A DNA stretch of 33,357 bases from NCBI GenBank assembly GCA_964425255.1, contig CAYRMV010000019.1, forward strand, positions 1 to 33,357, read 5' to 3'. Below, piece after piece: positions 24,632 through 31,389 of the stretch (position 1 is the first letter of the stretch; every line of letters starts with the position of its first letter). Made by a program: the position numbers and the translations under genes. Under the pieces are notes generated by a model, which had not been told where the DNA came from, did not search any database, and was given only the letters and a program-made list of their open reading frames with translations. This DNA is from CAYRMV01 sp964425255. GTDB lineage: Bacteria > Bacteroidota > Bacteroidia > Flavobacteriales_D > Crocinitomicaceae.

Positions 24632-25846
24632 ATGAAAATGTGGGTTTGGGTATTTGTTTTCGTTTATTCGTCTGTCCTTTGGAGTCAACGAATTGACCCC
24701 TCACATCAATTATTGTGGCAAATTTCAGGCAAAGGACTCAAAAAACCGAGTTACCTATTTGGAAGTTTTCACTCCAATGATCATCGTTTGTTTGATTTTA
24801 CTGACAGTACGTATTCCGCAATTATTCACGCAGATGCCATCGTTTTAGAAGCCGATGTATACAGCATGTTTACACAGTTTGATTCCCGTGTAGCAGAAAC
24901 AGACCTCAAATTTGATTCCCGTGGAAAACCGTACACAACAGACATCCGTGCTTCGCGCACCAAATACGGAAATGAAGATGGTAGACCTCAGTTTTTAGAT
25001 GCTTATTTACAGCAAATTGCATTTAATTCCGGCAAGAAATTTTTTGCCCTTGAATCCGTTGAATCACAACTTGCTTTGTTTGATGATATTTCTTTTCAAA
25101 ACTACAAAGCTTTCAATTTAAAGTCCCTTACATACACTCAAGAAGGGATTCTTCAATCCTATTTGCACGGAAATATTGACCAAATGCGCGCGATGCTCAA
25201 AAGTCAACTGGCCATTTCAGCCAATGCTTACAATTTGTTGATTACGGATCGCAACGTAAAAATGACTCAAAAAATAGACTCTTTGTGTCGCAAACAAAGC
25301 CTGTTTGTTGCTGTTGGAGCTGGACATTTGGCGGGAGAAGAAGGAATCATCGCATTACTTCGTCAAAAAGGATATACCGTTCGGCAAGTGGTGGCAACTT
25401 TTTCGGAAGAACCAACGAAAGAAGAATTAAAACTTCACGAATACAATTGGTATCATTACAGCAACGAAGATTTCTTTTTTAAAGTCGATTTCACCGGCAA
25501 GCCAATTGTTGATACCACAGCCGAGCATTTAAAACTCGTTTATCAAGAAATGGGACAAGGCAACACGTATTGGATTGAAGTGCAAGATAGAAACAACGAT
25601 AACAATTTGTCTGGTCTGTTGGATGAATTATTTTATTTGCCAAACCAAGCCACCTTATCCGAATTTTCACTCACCAATGGTATCCAAGCTTTTGAAGGAA
25701 TTACACACATAGATGGAATTGGAAATTGCTGGAGACGCGTGTTTATCTATGAAAATCGGATCTATAAACTGACCTGTTTTGGAGGAAATAAATTCATGAA
25801 TTCAGATCGTCCACAACGTTTTTTTAATCGAATTCAATTGCTTTAA
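24632..25846 (+). CDS. TraB/GumN family protein
   Basis: This 404-residue exported protein has a signal peptide (MKMWVWVFVFVYSSVLWSQ). The TraB/GumN hallmarks are LLWQISGKGLKKPSYLFGSFHSNDHRLF near the N-terminus and LFVAVGAGHLAGEEGIIALLRQKGYTVRQV around residues 228-257, with the conserved GxxH motifs (GSFH, GAGH). The family is related to Tiki-type proteins and is thought to be metal-dependent hydrolases or proteases; activity here is an inference. About 150 further residues at the C-terminus have no recognisable domain. A second ATG two codons in is possible. It ends 1 bp from the convergent CNNM gene. Confidence 0.87.
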   Translation: MKMWVWVFVFVYSSVLWSQRIDPSHQLLWQISGKGLKKPSYLFGSFHSNDHRLFDFTDSTYSAIIHADAIVLEADVYSMFTQFDSRVAETDLKFDSRGKPYTTDIRASRTKYGNEDGRPQFLDAYLQQIAFNSGKKFFALESVESQLALFDDISFQNYKAFNLKSLTYTQEGILQSYLHGNIDQMRAMLKSQLAISANAYNLLITDRNVKMTQKIDSLCRKQSLFVAVGAGHLAGEEGIIALLRQKGYTVRQVVATFSEEPTKEELKLHEYNWYHYSNEDFFFKVDFTGKPIVDTTAEHLKLVYQEMGQGNTYWIEVQDRNNDNNLSGLLDELFYLPNQATLSEFSLTNGIQAFEGITHIDGIGNCWRRVFIYENRIYKLTCFGGNKFMNSDRPQRFFNRIQLL

Positions 25847-25847
25847 A

Positions 25848-27113
25848 TTATTCAACAATTTCTATTCGAATTACTTCAATTCTCCGTTCAGAAACTGACT
25901 CAATGTGAATCACATAATTTCCTACTTGCAATTGTGTATTAGCACTCGGAATCGTTTCCAGTTCATTGATAATCAATCCGCCCAGTGTTTCATATTCATC
26001 CGATTCTGGTAAGTGAAATTTATACGTTTCATTCAAATAATCAATCTCAGCTCGAGCTGAAAATCGGAACTCTGTTTCTGAAATTTGATGTTCTAACCAA
26101 TCTTCTACATCGTGTTCATCTTCAATGTCACCAAAAATTTCTTCGATCACATCTTCGATGGTAATCACACCAGATGTTCCACCGTATTCATCCACCACAA
26201 CCGCAATACTCGATGCATTCTTGGTAAACAATTCCAACAACTCTTTCCCGGGAATTGCTTCCGGTACAAATGGAATTGGACGAAGAATCTGATGAATGGC
26301 AGTAGGACTGTTAAACATTTCAAACGAATGAACATAACCAATAATGTTGTCTACATTTTCCCGGTAAACCAAAATCTTTGAAATTCCCGTCTTGACAAAT
26401 AATGCATTCAATTCAGTTATCGATGCATCGACAGAAATGGAAATAATTTCTAATCGAGGAACCATACAATCCCGTGCTCGAATTTTAGAAAAATCAAGGG
26501 CATTTTGCAAAATCTGCATTTCGTTTCCAAACTCTTCTTCTTCGTTGATTCTGTTTGACAAATCTTGCACATAGTGCTCCAAATCGATTTTCGAAAATAC
26601 CTTTTCCGATGAATCCATTTCGACTCGAAACAAGCGCAACGATTGAATACTCAAAAACAAAATGGCTTGTGTTGGAATAAACAAAACAGTGTAAATCAAG
26701 AGAATCGGAAAAGTAAGAGCTTTTAAAAATCCATTTGGATTTAATTGAAAAATAGCTTTTGGAGAAAATTCAGCAACAGCCAAAACCAATAAGGTCGAAA
26801 AAATGGTTTGCATGAACAAAACGAGTGCATCGCTCGAAATTCCCCATGACTCAATAACTGGATTTAATAATTTGGCAAAATAAATACCAAAAACAACCAA
26901 TGCAATGTTATTTCCGAGCAAAAGCATGGCAATAAATTGTTGTTCTTTTTGGTAAAAACTACCTAAAATTCGTCCACTAAGCGTTCCTTTTTGCTTATCC
27001 AGCTCAATCTTCAAACGATTGGATGAAATGAAAGCAATTTCCACTCCGGAAAAAAATGCGGAGAAAATCAGCGAAAATACGATGACGAGTATGTCTGTCT
27101 GGTCGGGGTCCAT
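25848..27113 (-). CDS. CNNM/CBS/CorC-HlyC family membrane protein
   Basis: This 421-residue protein has three parts. An N-terminal CNNM transmembrane domain has about four segments (1-150: DILVIVFSLIFSAFFSGVEIAFISS, FIAMLLLGNNIALVVFGIYF). A CBS pair covers about 200-320 (RDCMVPRLEIISISVDASI, ILVYRENVDNIIGYVH, SSIAVVVDEYGGTSGVITIEDVIEEIFGDIEDEHD). A C-terminal CorC_HlyC domain follows. The family is often labelled hemolysin or magnesium/cobalt efflux protein; ion transport is inferred. Its N-terminus resembles the general Bacteroidota branch more than the gliding protein GldE. The promoter's -7 element ends 3 bp before the ATG. Confidence 0.92.
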   Translation of the reverse strand: MDPDQTDILVIVFSLIFSAFFSGVEIAFISSNRLKIELDKQKGTLSGRILGSFYQKEQQFIAMLLLGNNIALVVFGIYFAKLLNPVIESWGISSDALVLFMQTIFSTLLVLAVAEFSPKAIFQLNPNGFLKALTFPILLIYTVLFIPTQAILFLSIQSLRLFRVEMDSSEKVFSKIDLEHYVQDLSNRINEEEEFGNEMQILQNALDFSKIRARDCMVPRLEIISISVDASITELNALFVKTGISKILVYRENVDNIIGYVHSFEMFNSPTAIHQILRPIPFVPEAIPGKELLELFTKNASSIAVVVDEYGGTSGVITIEDVIEEIFGDIEDEHDVEDWLEHQISETEFRFSARAEIDYLNETYKFHLPESDEYETLGGLIINELETIPSANTQLQVGNYVIHIESVSERRIEVIRIEIVE

Positions 27114-27116
27114 TTA

Positions 27117-27124
27117 CAAAACTA
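27117..27124 (-). promoter_or_regulatory. -7 element of the CNNM gene, adjacent to its start codon
   Basis: TAGTTTTG on minus is a perfect TAnnTTTG and ends 3 nt before the ATG at 27113. It lies in the 39-bp gap after purD. No TTG sits at normal spacing, so the -33 part is weak. A start here would give a leaderless mRNA. Confidence 0.5.
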
Positions 27125-27152
27125 GCAAGCCGAAATTACGAATAAAAATGAA

Positions 27153-28427
27153 TTAGACAACATCAAAACCGATATCACGACGGAAATAAGCGTCTTCAAA
27201 TTCAATTTTATCAATGCTTGCATACGATTTTTCCAAGGCACTTTCTAAGTTTTTCCCGTAGGAAGTTACGGCTAAAACACGACCACCTGAACTCAAAATA
27301 GTTGGTCCATCAGCACTTGTACCAGCATGAAAAACAATGCTATCTGAAATGGTATTCAAACCATAAATTACTTTTCCTTTTTGATAATCCTCTGGATAAC
27401 CACCCGAAACCATCATCACCGTTGAAGCACTTCGTTCATCAAATTGAATATCCCGTTCAGACAAGGTATTGGTGGCAACTCCTTCAAACAAATCCAAAAT
27501 ATCTGATTTCAATCGTGGAATAACTACTTCCGTTTCTGGATCACCCATACGACAATTGTATTCAATCACATACGGTTCACCTTTCACATTGATTAAACCA
27601 AAGAAGATGAATCCTTTGTAAACCAAACCTTCATTTCGAAGGCCTTTCACAGTAGGAACGATGATTTGATTTTCGATTTTATCTTTAAAAGTAGCATCTG
27701 CAAACGGAACAGGTGAAATAGCTCCCATACCTCCCGTATTCAATCCTGAATCACCTTCACCAATACGTTTGTAATCTTTCGCTTCAGGTAAAATTTTATA
27801 GGATTCACCGTCCGTAATAACAAAAACAGAAAGTTCAATTCCTTTCAAAAATTGTTCGATTACAACACGTGAACTTGCGTCGCCAAACTTAGCGTCAGCC
27901 AACATGGACTTTAATTCGGCTTTCGCTTCATCTAAATTATCTAAGATTAACACCCCTTTTCCGGCAGCCAAACCATCGGCTTTCAACACATACGGAGCTT
28001 TCATACTTTCTAAAAAAGCATATCCTTTTTCTAAAGTATCTTTCGTGAAAGTGGCGTATTTTGCTGTAGGAATGTTGTGACGAGCCATAAATTCTTTCGC
28101 AAAATCTTTGCTTCCTTCCAATTGAGCAGCAGCTTGAGAAGGCCCGATTAAAGCACACTCTTTTAACTGTGGGTCTTGAACAAAGAAATCATAAATCCCT
28201 TTTACAAGCGGATCTTCAGGACCAACAACAACTAATTCAATTTGGTTTTCCAACACGAAGTTTTTGATTGCTTCAAAATCAGTAACCTGAATATTGACAT
28301 TTGTTCCGTGATTTTTTGTTCCCGCATTTCCAGGAGCGATAAACAATTGATCTAGTTGAGAACTTTGCGCTATTTTCCAAGCCAATGCGTGTTCTCTACC
28401 ACCAGAACCAAGTAATAATACTTTCAT
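27153..28427 (-). CDS. purD: Phosphoribosylamine-glycine ligase (GAR synthetase)
   Basis: PurD (424 residues) joins glycine to phosphoribosylamine using ATP, the second step of purine synthesis. It is an ATP-grasp enzyme. The N-terminal motif MKVLLLGSGGREHALAWK, FIAPGNAGT, VVGPEDPLVKG, ADGLAAGKGVLIL, NTGGMGAISP and YNCRMGDPETEVVIPR are all present. Length is normal. It lies 15 bp downstream of purQ on the same strand, so the two are almost certainly one operon. Identification is certain. Confidence 0.98.
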   Translation of the reverse strand: MKVLLLGSGGREHALAWKIAQSSQLDQLFIAPGNAGTKNHGTNVNIQVTDFEAIKNFVLENQIELVVVGPEDPLVKGIYDFFVQDPQLKECALIGPSQAAAQLEGSKDFAKEFMARHNIPTAKYATFTKDTLEKGYAFLESMKAPYVLKADGLAAGKGVLILDNLDEAKAELKSMLADAKFGDASSRVVIEQFLKGIELSVFVITDGESYKILPEAKDYKRIGEGDSGLNTGGMGAISPVPFADATFKDKIENQIIVPTVKGLRNEGLVYKGFIFFGLINVKGEPYVIEYNCRMGDPETEVVIPRLKSDILDLFEGVATNTLSERDIQFDERSASTVMMVSGGYPEDYQKGKVIYGLNTISDSIVFHAGTSADGPTILSSGGRVLAVTSYGKNLESALEKSYASIDKIEFEDAYFRRDIGFDVV

Positions 28428-28442
28428 GAATTTTTTGTGTAA

Positions 28443-29129
28443 TTAACAGTATTTCAATAACGATTCGAAAATCAATTTTCCGTCCAAATTATTCAAAGCA
28501 GCATCCGCAGCTCTTTCTGGATGTGGCATCATTCCAAATACATTTTTTCCTGCATTGGTAATACCAGCAATGTTCAACAAAGCTCCGTTTGGATTGGCTT
28601 CATCAGAAATCTTTCCTTCTTCGTCTGCGTATTGGAAAATAATTTGATCGTTATCCTGAATTTGCTTGATGGTATCCTCAGAAGCATAAAATCTTCCTTC
28701 TCCATGTGCAATTGGAATTTTGTATGCGGTATTCATTGCTAATCCCTTGTTAATTGCACTCGACTGATTGCTCGCAACAAGGTGAACATTTTTGCAAATG
28801 AATTTTTGTGAGTTATTGTGTAACAATGCACCCTCCAACAAACCTGATTCAGTCAAAATTTGAAATCCGTTACAAACCCCTAACACATAACCTCCTTTGT
28901 TTGCATGTTTGATTACTTCCGTCATGATTGGAGATAATTTAGCAATTGCTCCCGAACGTAAGTAGTCTCCGTAAGAAAAACCACCTGGCAAAACAATAAA
29001 ATCAGCACCCTGTAAATCAGCATCTTTGTGCCACAACTTTACTACTTGTTGACCAAGCATCGTTTCTAAAACGTAAACCATATCCTCGTCACAGTTGGAC
29101 CCTGGAAAAGTAACAACACCAAACTTCAT
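28443..29129 (-). CDS. purQ: Phosphoribosylformylglycinamidine synthase, glutaminase subunit PurQ
   Basis: PurQ (228 residues) supplies ammonia from glutamine for the FGAM synthase step. It is a class I glutamine amidotransferase with nucleophile C86 (GVCNGFQIL) and catalytic H203 and E205 (MMPHPER). KFGVVTFPGSNCDED and LPGGFSYGDYLRSG are typical of the stand-alone small type. Such PurQ proteins normally work with PurS and a small PurL, neither of which lies in this window. It is the first gene of purQ-purD and has a promoter about 45 bp upstream. Confidence 0.97.
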   Translation of the reverse strand: MKFGVVTFPGSNCDEDMVYVLETMLGQQVVKLWHKDADLQGADFIVLPGGFSYGDYLRSGAIAKLSPIMTEVIKHANKGGYVLGVCNGFQILTESGLLEGALLHNNSQKFICKNVHLVASNQSSAINKGLAMNTAYKIPIAHGEGRFYASEDTIKQIQDNDQIIFQYADEEGKISDEANPNGALLNIAGITNAGKNVFGMMPHPERAADAALNNLDGKLIFESLLKYC

Positions 29130-29174
29130 GTGTATGTGAAATTAAATTTAAAAAATCGATTTATTAAATCGGCG

Positions 29175-29201
29175 CAAAGGTAGTTAATAACTTTCGAACA
29201 A
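29175..29201 (-). promoter_or_regulatory. Promoter of purQ-purD
   Basis: On minus, TTG at 29201-29199, a 16-nt spacer and a perfect TACCTTTG at 29182-29175 lie 45 bp upstream of the purQ start. The leader contains a small AT-rich dyad, CGATT/AATCG, followed by six T residues (about 29150-29168). It could be a weak attenuator but is not convincing. Confidence 0.65.
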
Positions 29202-29207
29202 GGGGAA

Positions 29208-30164
29208 TCAGATAAAAAATTTCGCAAGAGAAAACAGAAAAATCAGGTAAAAAAGCAAGGTTGCGAAAAAATTACTGCTTTTATACAGGAAGGAAAAAGG
29301 TAAAATCAACGCCAAAGAAATCATGCTAAAACTAAACCATTCGTATTGTTTCAAAAAGACCATCTCCATCACACCCAAGCCAATACCCGTGATTAAAAGC
29401 AAAAGCAACATCGCTGTCATTTTACGGAATCGAATAGATGATTTTTGATTTTTGATCCGAATACCGATGATACTTAACAAGGCAGAAAGAGTAAACAAAC
29501 CAATGGAAATAAAAAAGATCAATTGTTTCTGTTCATAGTTTGTGGCGCTTTCAATAAAATTCCAATTGATAGAATGTTTTAACCAAAAAACAACCGAAAA
29601 ACCATAAATCAACGGAACAACAAAGCCGATTGTTAATAACCATAATTCTCTAAAAACAAAGGGACGAATGCGCGTGAAAGTGATCCAAATCAAAGGCAAT
29701 GTAAACACTAAAACAGGATGAAAACTGGCTGCTGTGCCTATCAAAAAACCAATGTTAAATGCTTCTTTACGAGCTTCTTCGTTGTTTTGCAATCGGAAAA
29801 AAGAGAAAAATGCTAGGATAATTAAACTGTGTGCAACTAAAACGCCATCGAGTTGATAAAACGAATGATAAAAACTCATTAACACAACGTATATTAGAGA
29901 TGTGATGTAACTGTTTTTATCGTAAAATGAATTTCGATTGAATAAAAAATTGAGTAAAAATGCATTCAAAAGAACGATAGCTGGAGCAATAAAACGGCCG
30001 ATTTCAACATCTAGCATGACCGATCCCCATAGACCCAAATCAAAGGTGATCATTTCACTCATTTCGAAATACTGGGTGTATGAGTTTAAAACCGTATACG
30101 CTGCCACAATAAAGGGCAATAATAACAAACCTCCAATTTGATTACCTAGAAAAATGCGTAACAT
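29208..30164 (-). CDS. DUF6427 family polytopic membrane protein
   Basis: This 318-residue protein is very hydrophobic, with about eight or more membrane segments (GLLLLPFIVAAYTVL, FIAPAIVLLNAFLLNFLF, LVAHSLIILAFFSFF, VLVFTLPLIWITF, LLTIGFVVPLIYGFSVVFWL, LIFFISIGLFTLSALLSIIGI and two near the end). It resembles DUF6427, found in Bacteroidota near pur genes and a small DUF6341 gene, as here. I chose the start at 30164 (MLRIFLGNQIGG). The frame extends to 30218, but the promoter's -7 element lies within that extension. Function is unknown; the inner membrane is the likely location. Confidence 0.82.
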   Translation of the reverse strand: MLRIFLGNQIGGLLLLPFIVAAYTVLNSYTQYFEMSEMITFDLGLWGSVMLDVEIGRFIAPAIVLLNAFLLNFLFNRNSFYDKNSYITSLIYVVLMSFYHSFYQLDGVLVAHSLIILAFFSFFRLQNNEEARKEAFNIGFLIGTAASFHPVLVFTLPLIWITFTRIRPFVFRELWLLTIGFVVPLIYGFSVVFWLKHSINWNFIESATNYEQKQLIFFISIGLFTLSALLSIIGIRIKNQKSSIRFRKMTAMLLLLLITGIGLGVMEMVFLKQYEWFSFSMISLALILPFSFLYKSSNFFATLLFYLIFLFSLAKFFI

Positions 30165-30168
30165 ACCG

Positions 30169-30176
30169 CAAAGGTA
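30169..30176 (-). promoter_or_regulatory. -7 element of the DUF6427 gene, adjacent to its start codon
   Basis: TACCTTTG on minus is a perfect TAnnTTTG and ends 4 nt before the ATG at 30164 (TACCTTTGCGGTATG). Transcription would start at or just before the start codon. No good TTG is seen at -33. Confidence 0.55.
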
Positions 30177-30286
30177 AAATAAAATTTGTGCTAGTGAGTT
30201 GAAACAAAAAACACGCATTTTATCCTTCTGAAAATGAAGCGTTTTTTAATCATTTCAACATAAATTGGAATTTTATGCTCGATTTG

Positions 30287-30317
30287 TTGATAAATTCAAA
30301 TCATTTCATTTATTTTG
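30287..30317 (+). promoter_or_regulatory. Promoter of the DUF6341-like gene
   Basis: TTG at 30287-30289, a 20-nt spacer and TTATTTTG at 30310-30317 (one mismatch to TAnnTTTG) lie 21 bp upstream of the chosen start codon. Confidence 0.55.
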
Positions 30318-30338
30318 CAGCACTTAAAAAGAAAGAAA

Positions 30339-30521
30339 ATGACTAATTTTTGGTACGCAGTTGGAGATTTTTTACAGTGGACATTAGGAATCTACGACGT
30401 TATTGGAAACAAATTTAATTACTTGGTAATCATTTTTGGATTTATCGGATTGTTTTATTGGTTGAACAGACAACGTGGTTACAACGAAGAAGCAAAGAAC
30501 AATCCTGACCAAATTAAATAA
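30339..30521 (+). CDS. Small membrane protein, DUF6341-like
   Basis: This 60-residue protein has an aromatic N-terminal helix (MTNFWYAVGDFLQWTLGIYDVIG), one clear membrane segment (YLVIIFGFIGLFYWL) and a charged tail (NRQRGYNEEAKNNPDQIK). Layout and position near a DUF6427 gene match small DUF6341 proteins of Bacteroidota; this is pattern recognition rather than alignment. The frame opens at 30315, but that start lies in the promoter, and ATG at 30339 follows an A-rich stretch (AAAGAAAGAAAATG). A strong terminator follows after 19 bp. Function is unknown. Confidence 0.75.
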   Translation: MTNFWYAVGDFLQWTLGIYDVIGNKFNYLVIIFGFIGLFYWLNRQRGYNEEAKNNPDQIK

Positions 30522-30540
30522 GTCAAAAAATATACAAATC

Positions 30541-30574
30541 AAGGGTGTCCGATCAATCGTGACACCCTTTTTTT
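30541..30574 (+). terminator. Intrinsic terminator after the DUF6341-like gene
   Basis: A 9-bp stem AAGGGTGTC/GACACCCTT (30541-30549 and 30561-30569) with an 11-nt loop is followed by a run of T residues to 30574. It ends 7 bp before the ispD start codon. Confidence 0.8.
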
Positions 30575-30581
30575 ATCCAAG

Positions 30582-31244
30582 ATGAAAACAGTAATCATTA
30601 CAGCAGGAGGAATCGGTAAACGAATGGGCGGTGATTTGCCAAAACAGTTTTTACTCATCGATGAAAAACCCATTTTGATGCATTCCATTCAAGCTTTCCA
30701 TGCGTATGATTCTTCCATCGAAATCTTAGTAACATTACCCGAAGATTGGAAACCTTTTTGGTCAGAATTAATCAAAATTCACCAGTTCAATATCAAACAC
30801 CATGTCATTTCTGGCGGAGTTGAACGATTTCATTCCATCCAAATTGCTCTTCAACAAGCAACGGGTCAATACATTGCTGTGCATGATGGCGTCAGACCTC
30901 TTGTCAGTCAAGAAACCATCGCACGCTGTTTTGAAGAAGTAATTAATCACAAAGCAGTGGTTCCCTACTTACCCATTGCGGAGTCTGTGCGTTTTGTAGG
31001 TGAAAAACCATCCAAATCAGTCTTACGTTCAGAATATGTATTGGTTCAAACGCCACAAGTATTTGAAAAAACAACCTTACTACAAGCATATCAACAAGCC
31101 TTTCATGCTGGAATCACAGATGATGCAAGCCTAGTGGAAGAAAGCGGTGTCGAAATTCATCTGGTAGAAGGTAATCCTGAAAACATCAAGATAACAAAAC
31201 CTATTGACCTCGAAATTGCTCAAATTCTTATTCAAAAAAGATAA
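30582..31244 (+). CDS. ispD: 2-C-methyl-D-erythritol 4-phosphate cytidylyltransferase
   Basis: IspD (220 residues) couples CTP to MEP in the non-mevalonate isoprenoid pathway. The nucleotide-binding N-terminus VIITAGGIGKRMGGDLPKQF contains the conserved glycine-rich loop, arginine and lysine. ISGGVERFHSIQIAL, VHDGVRPLV, LVQTPQVF, TDDASLVE and EGNPENIKITKPIDL are all family motifs. Length is normal. It starts just after a terminator with no promoter visible in the 7-bp gap, so it depends on read-through or on a promoter inside the preceding gene. The presence of IspD suggests the organism uses the MEP route. Confidence 0.97.
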   Translation: MKTVIITAGGIGKRMGGDLPKQFLLIDEKPILMHSIQAFHAYDSSIEILVTLPEDWKPFWSELIKIHQFNIKHHVISGGVERFHSIQIALQQATGQYIAVHDGVRPLVSQETIARCFEEVINHKAVVPYLPIAESVRFVGEKPSKSVLRSEYVLVQTPQVFEKTTLLQAYQQAFHAGITDDASLVEESGVEIHLVEGNPENIKITKPIDLEIAQILIQKR

Positions 31245-31273
31245 AATACTTTTTTCAGCATGCCCTTTTTCAC

Positions 31274-31295
31274 ACTAGGGGAAATCCTAGTTTTA
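31274..31295 (+). terminator. Weak terminator after ispD
   Basis: A 6-bp stem ACTAGG/CCTAGT (31274-31279 and 31286-31291) is followed by TTTAT. It lies 29 bp after the ispD stop. The T tract is short. Confidence 0.45.
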
Positions 31296-31348
31296 TCGAA
31301 TTTAACACTCCGTTCATCTGTTTTTTTTAGAAGTTCGTAGATTTTCCC

Positions 31349-31356
31349 TACATTTG
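31349..31356 (+). promoter_or_regulatory. -7 element for the large repeat-protein gene
   Basis: TACATTTG, followed by GCG, is a perfect TAnnTTTG located 33 bp upstream of the ATG at 31390. No TTG is present at -33, so the upstream element is weak. Confidence 0.55.
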
Positions 31357-31389
31357 CGCGGGAAATCATTCATACATAATTGAAACAAA

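Noticed and set aside
25848..27113. Calling the CNNM/CorC protein GldE
   Set aside because: The domain order is shared, but the N-terminus fits the general CNNM branch and gldD or ssb neighbours are missing.
29130..29174. A purine riboswitch or attenuator in the purQ leader
   Set aside because: The leader is only about 40 nt with one weak AT-rich dyad, far too short for a purine aptamer.
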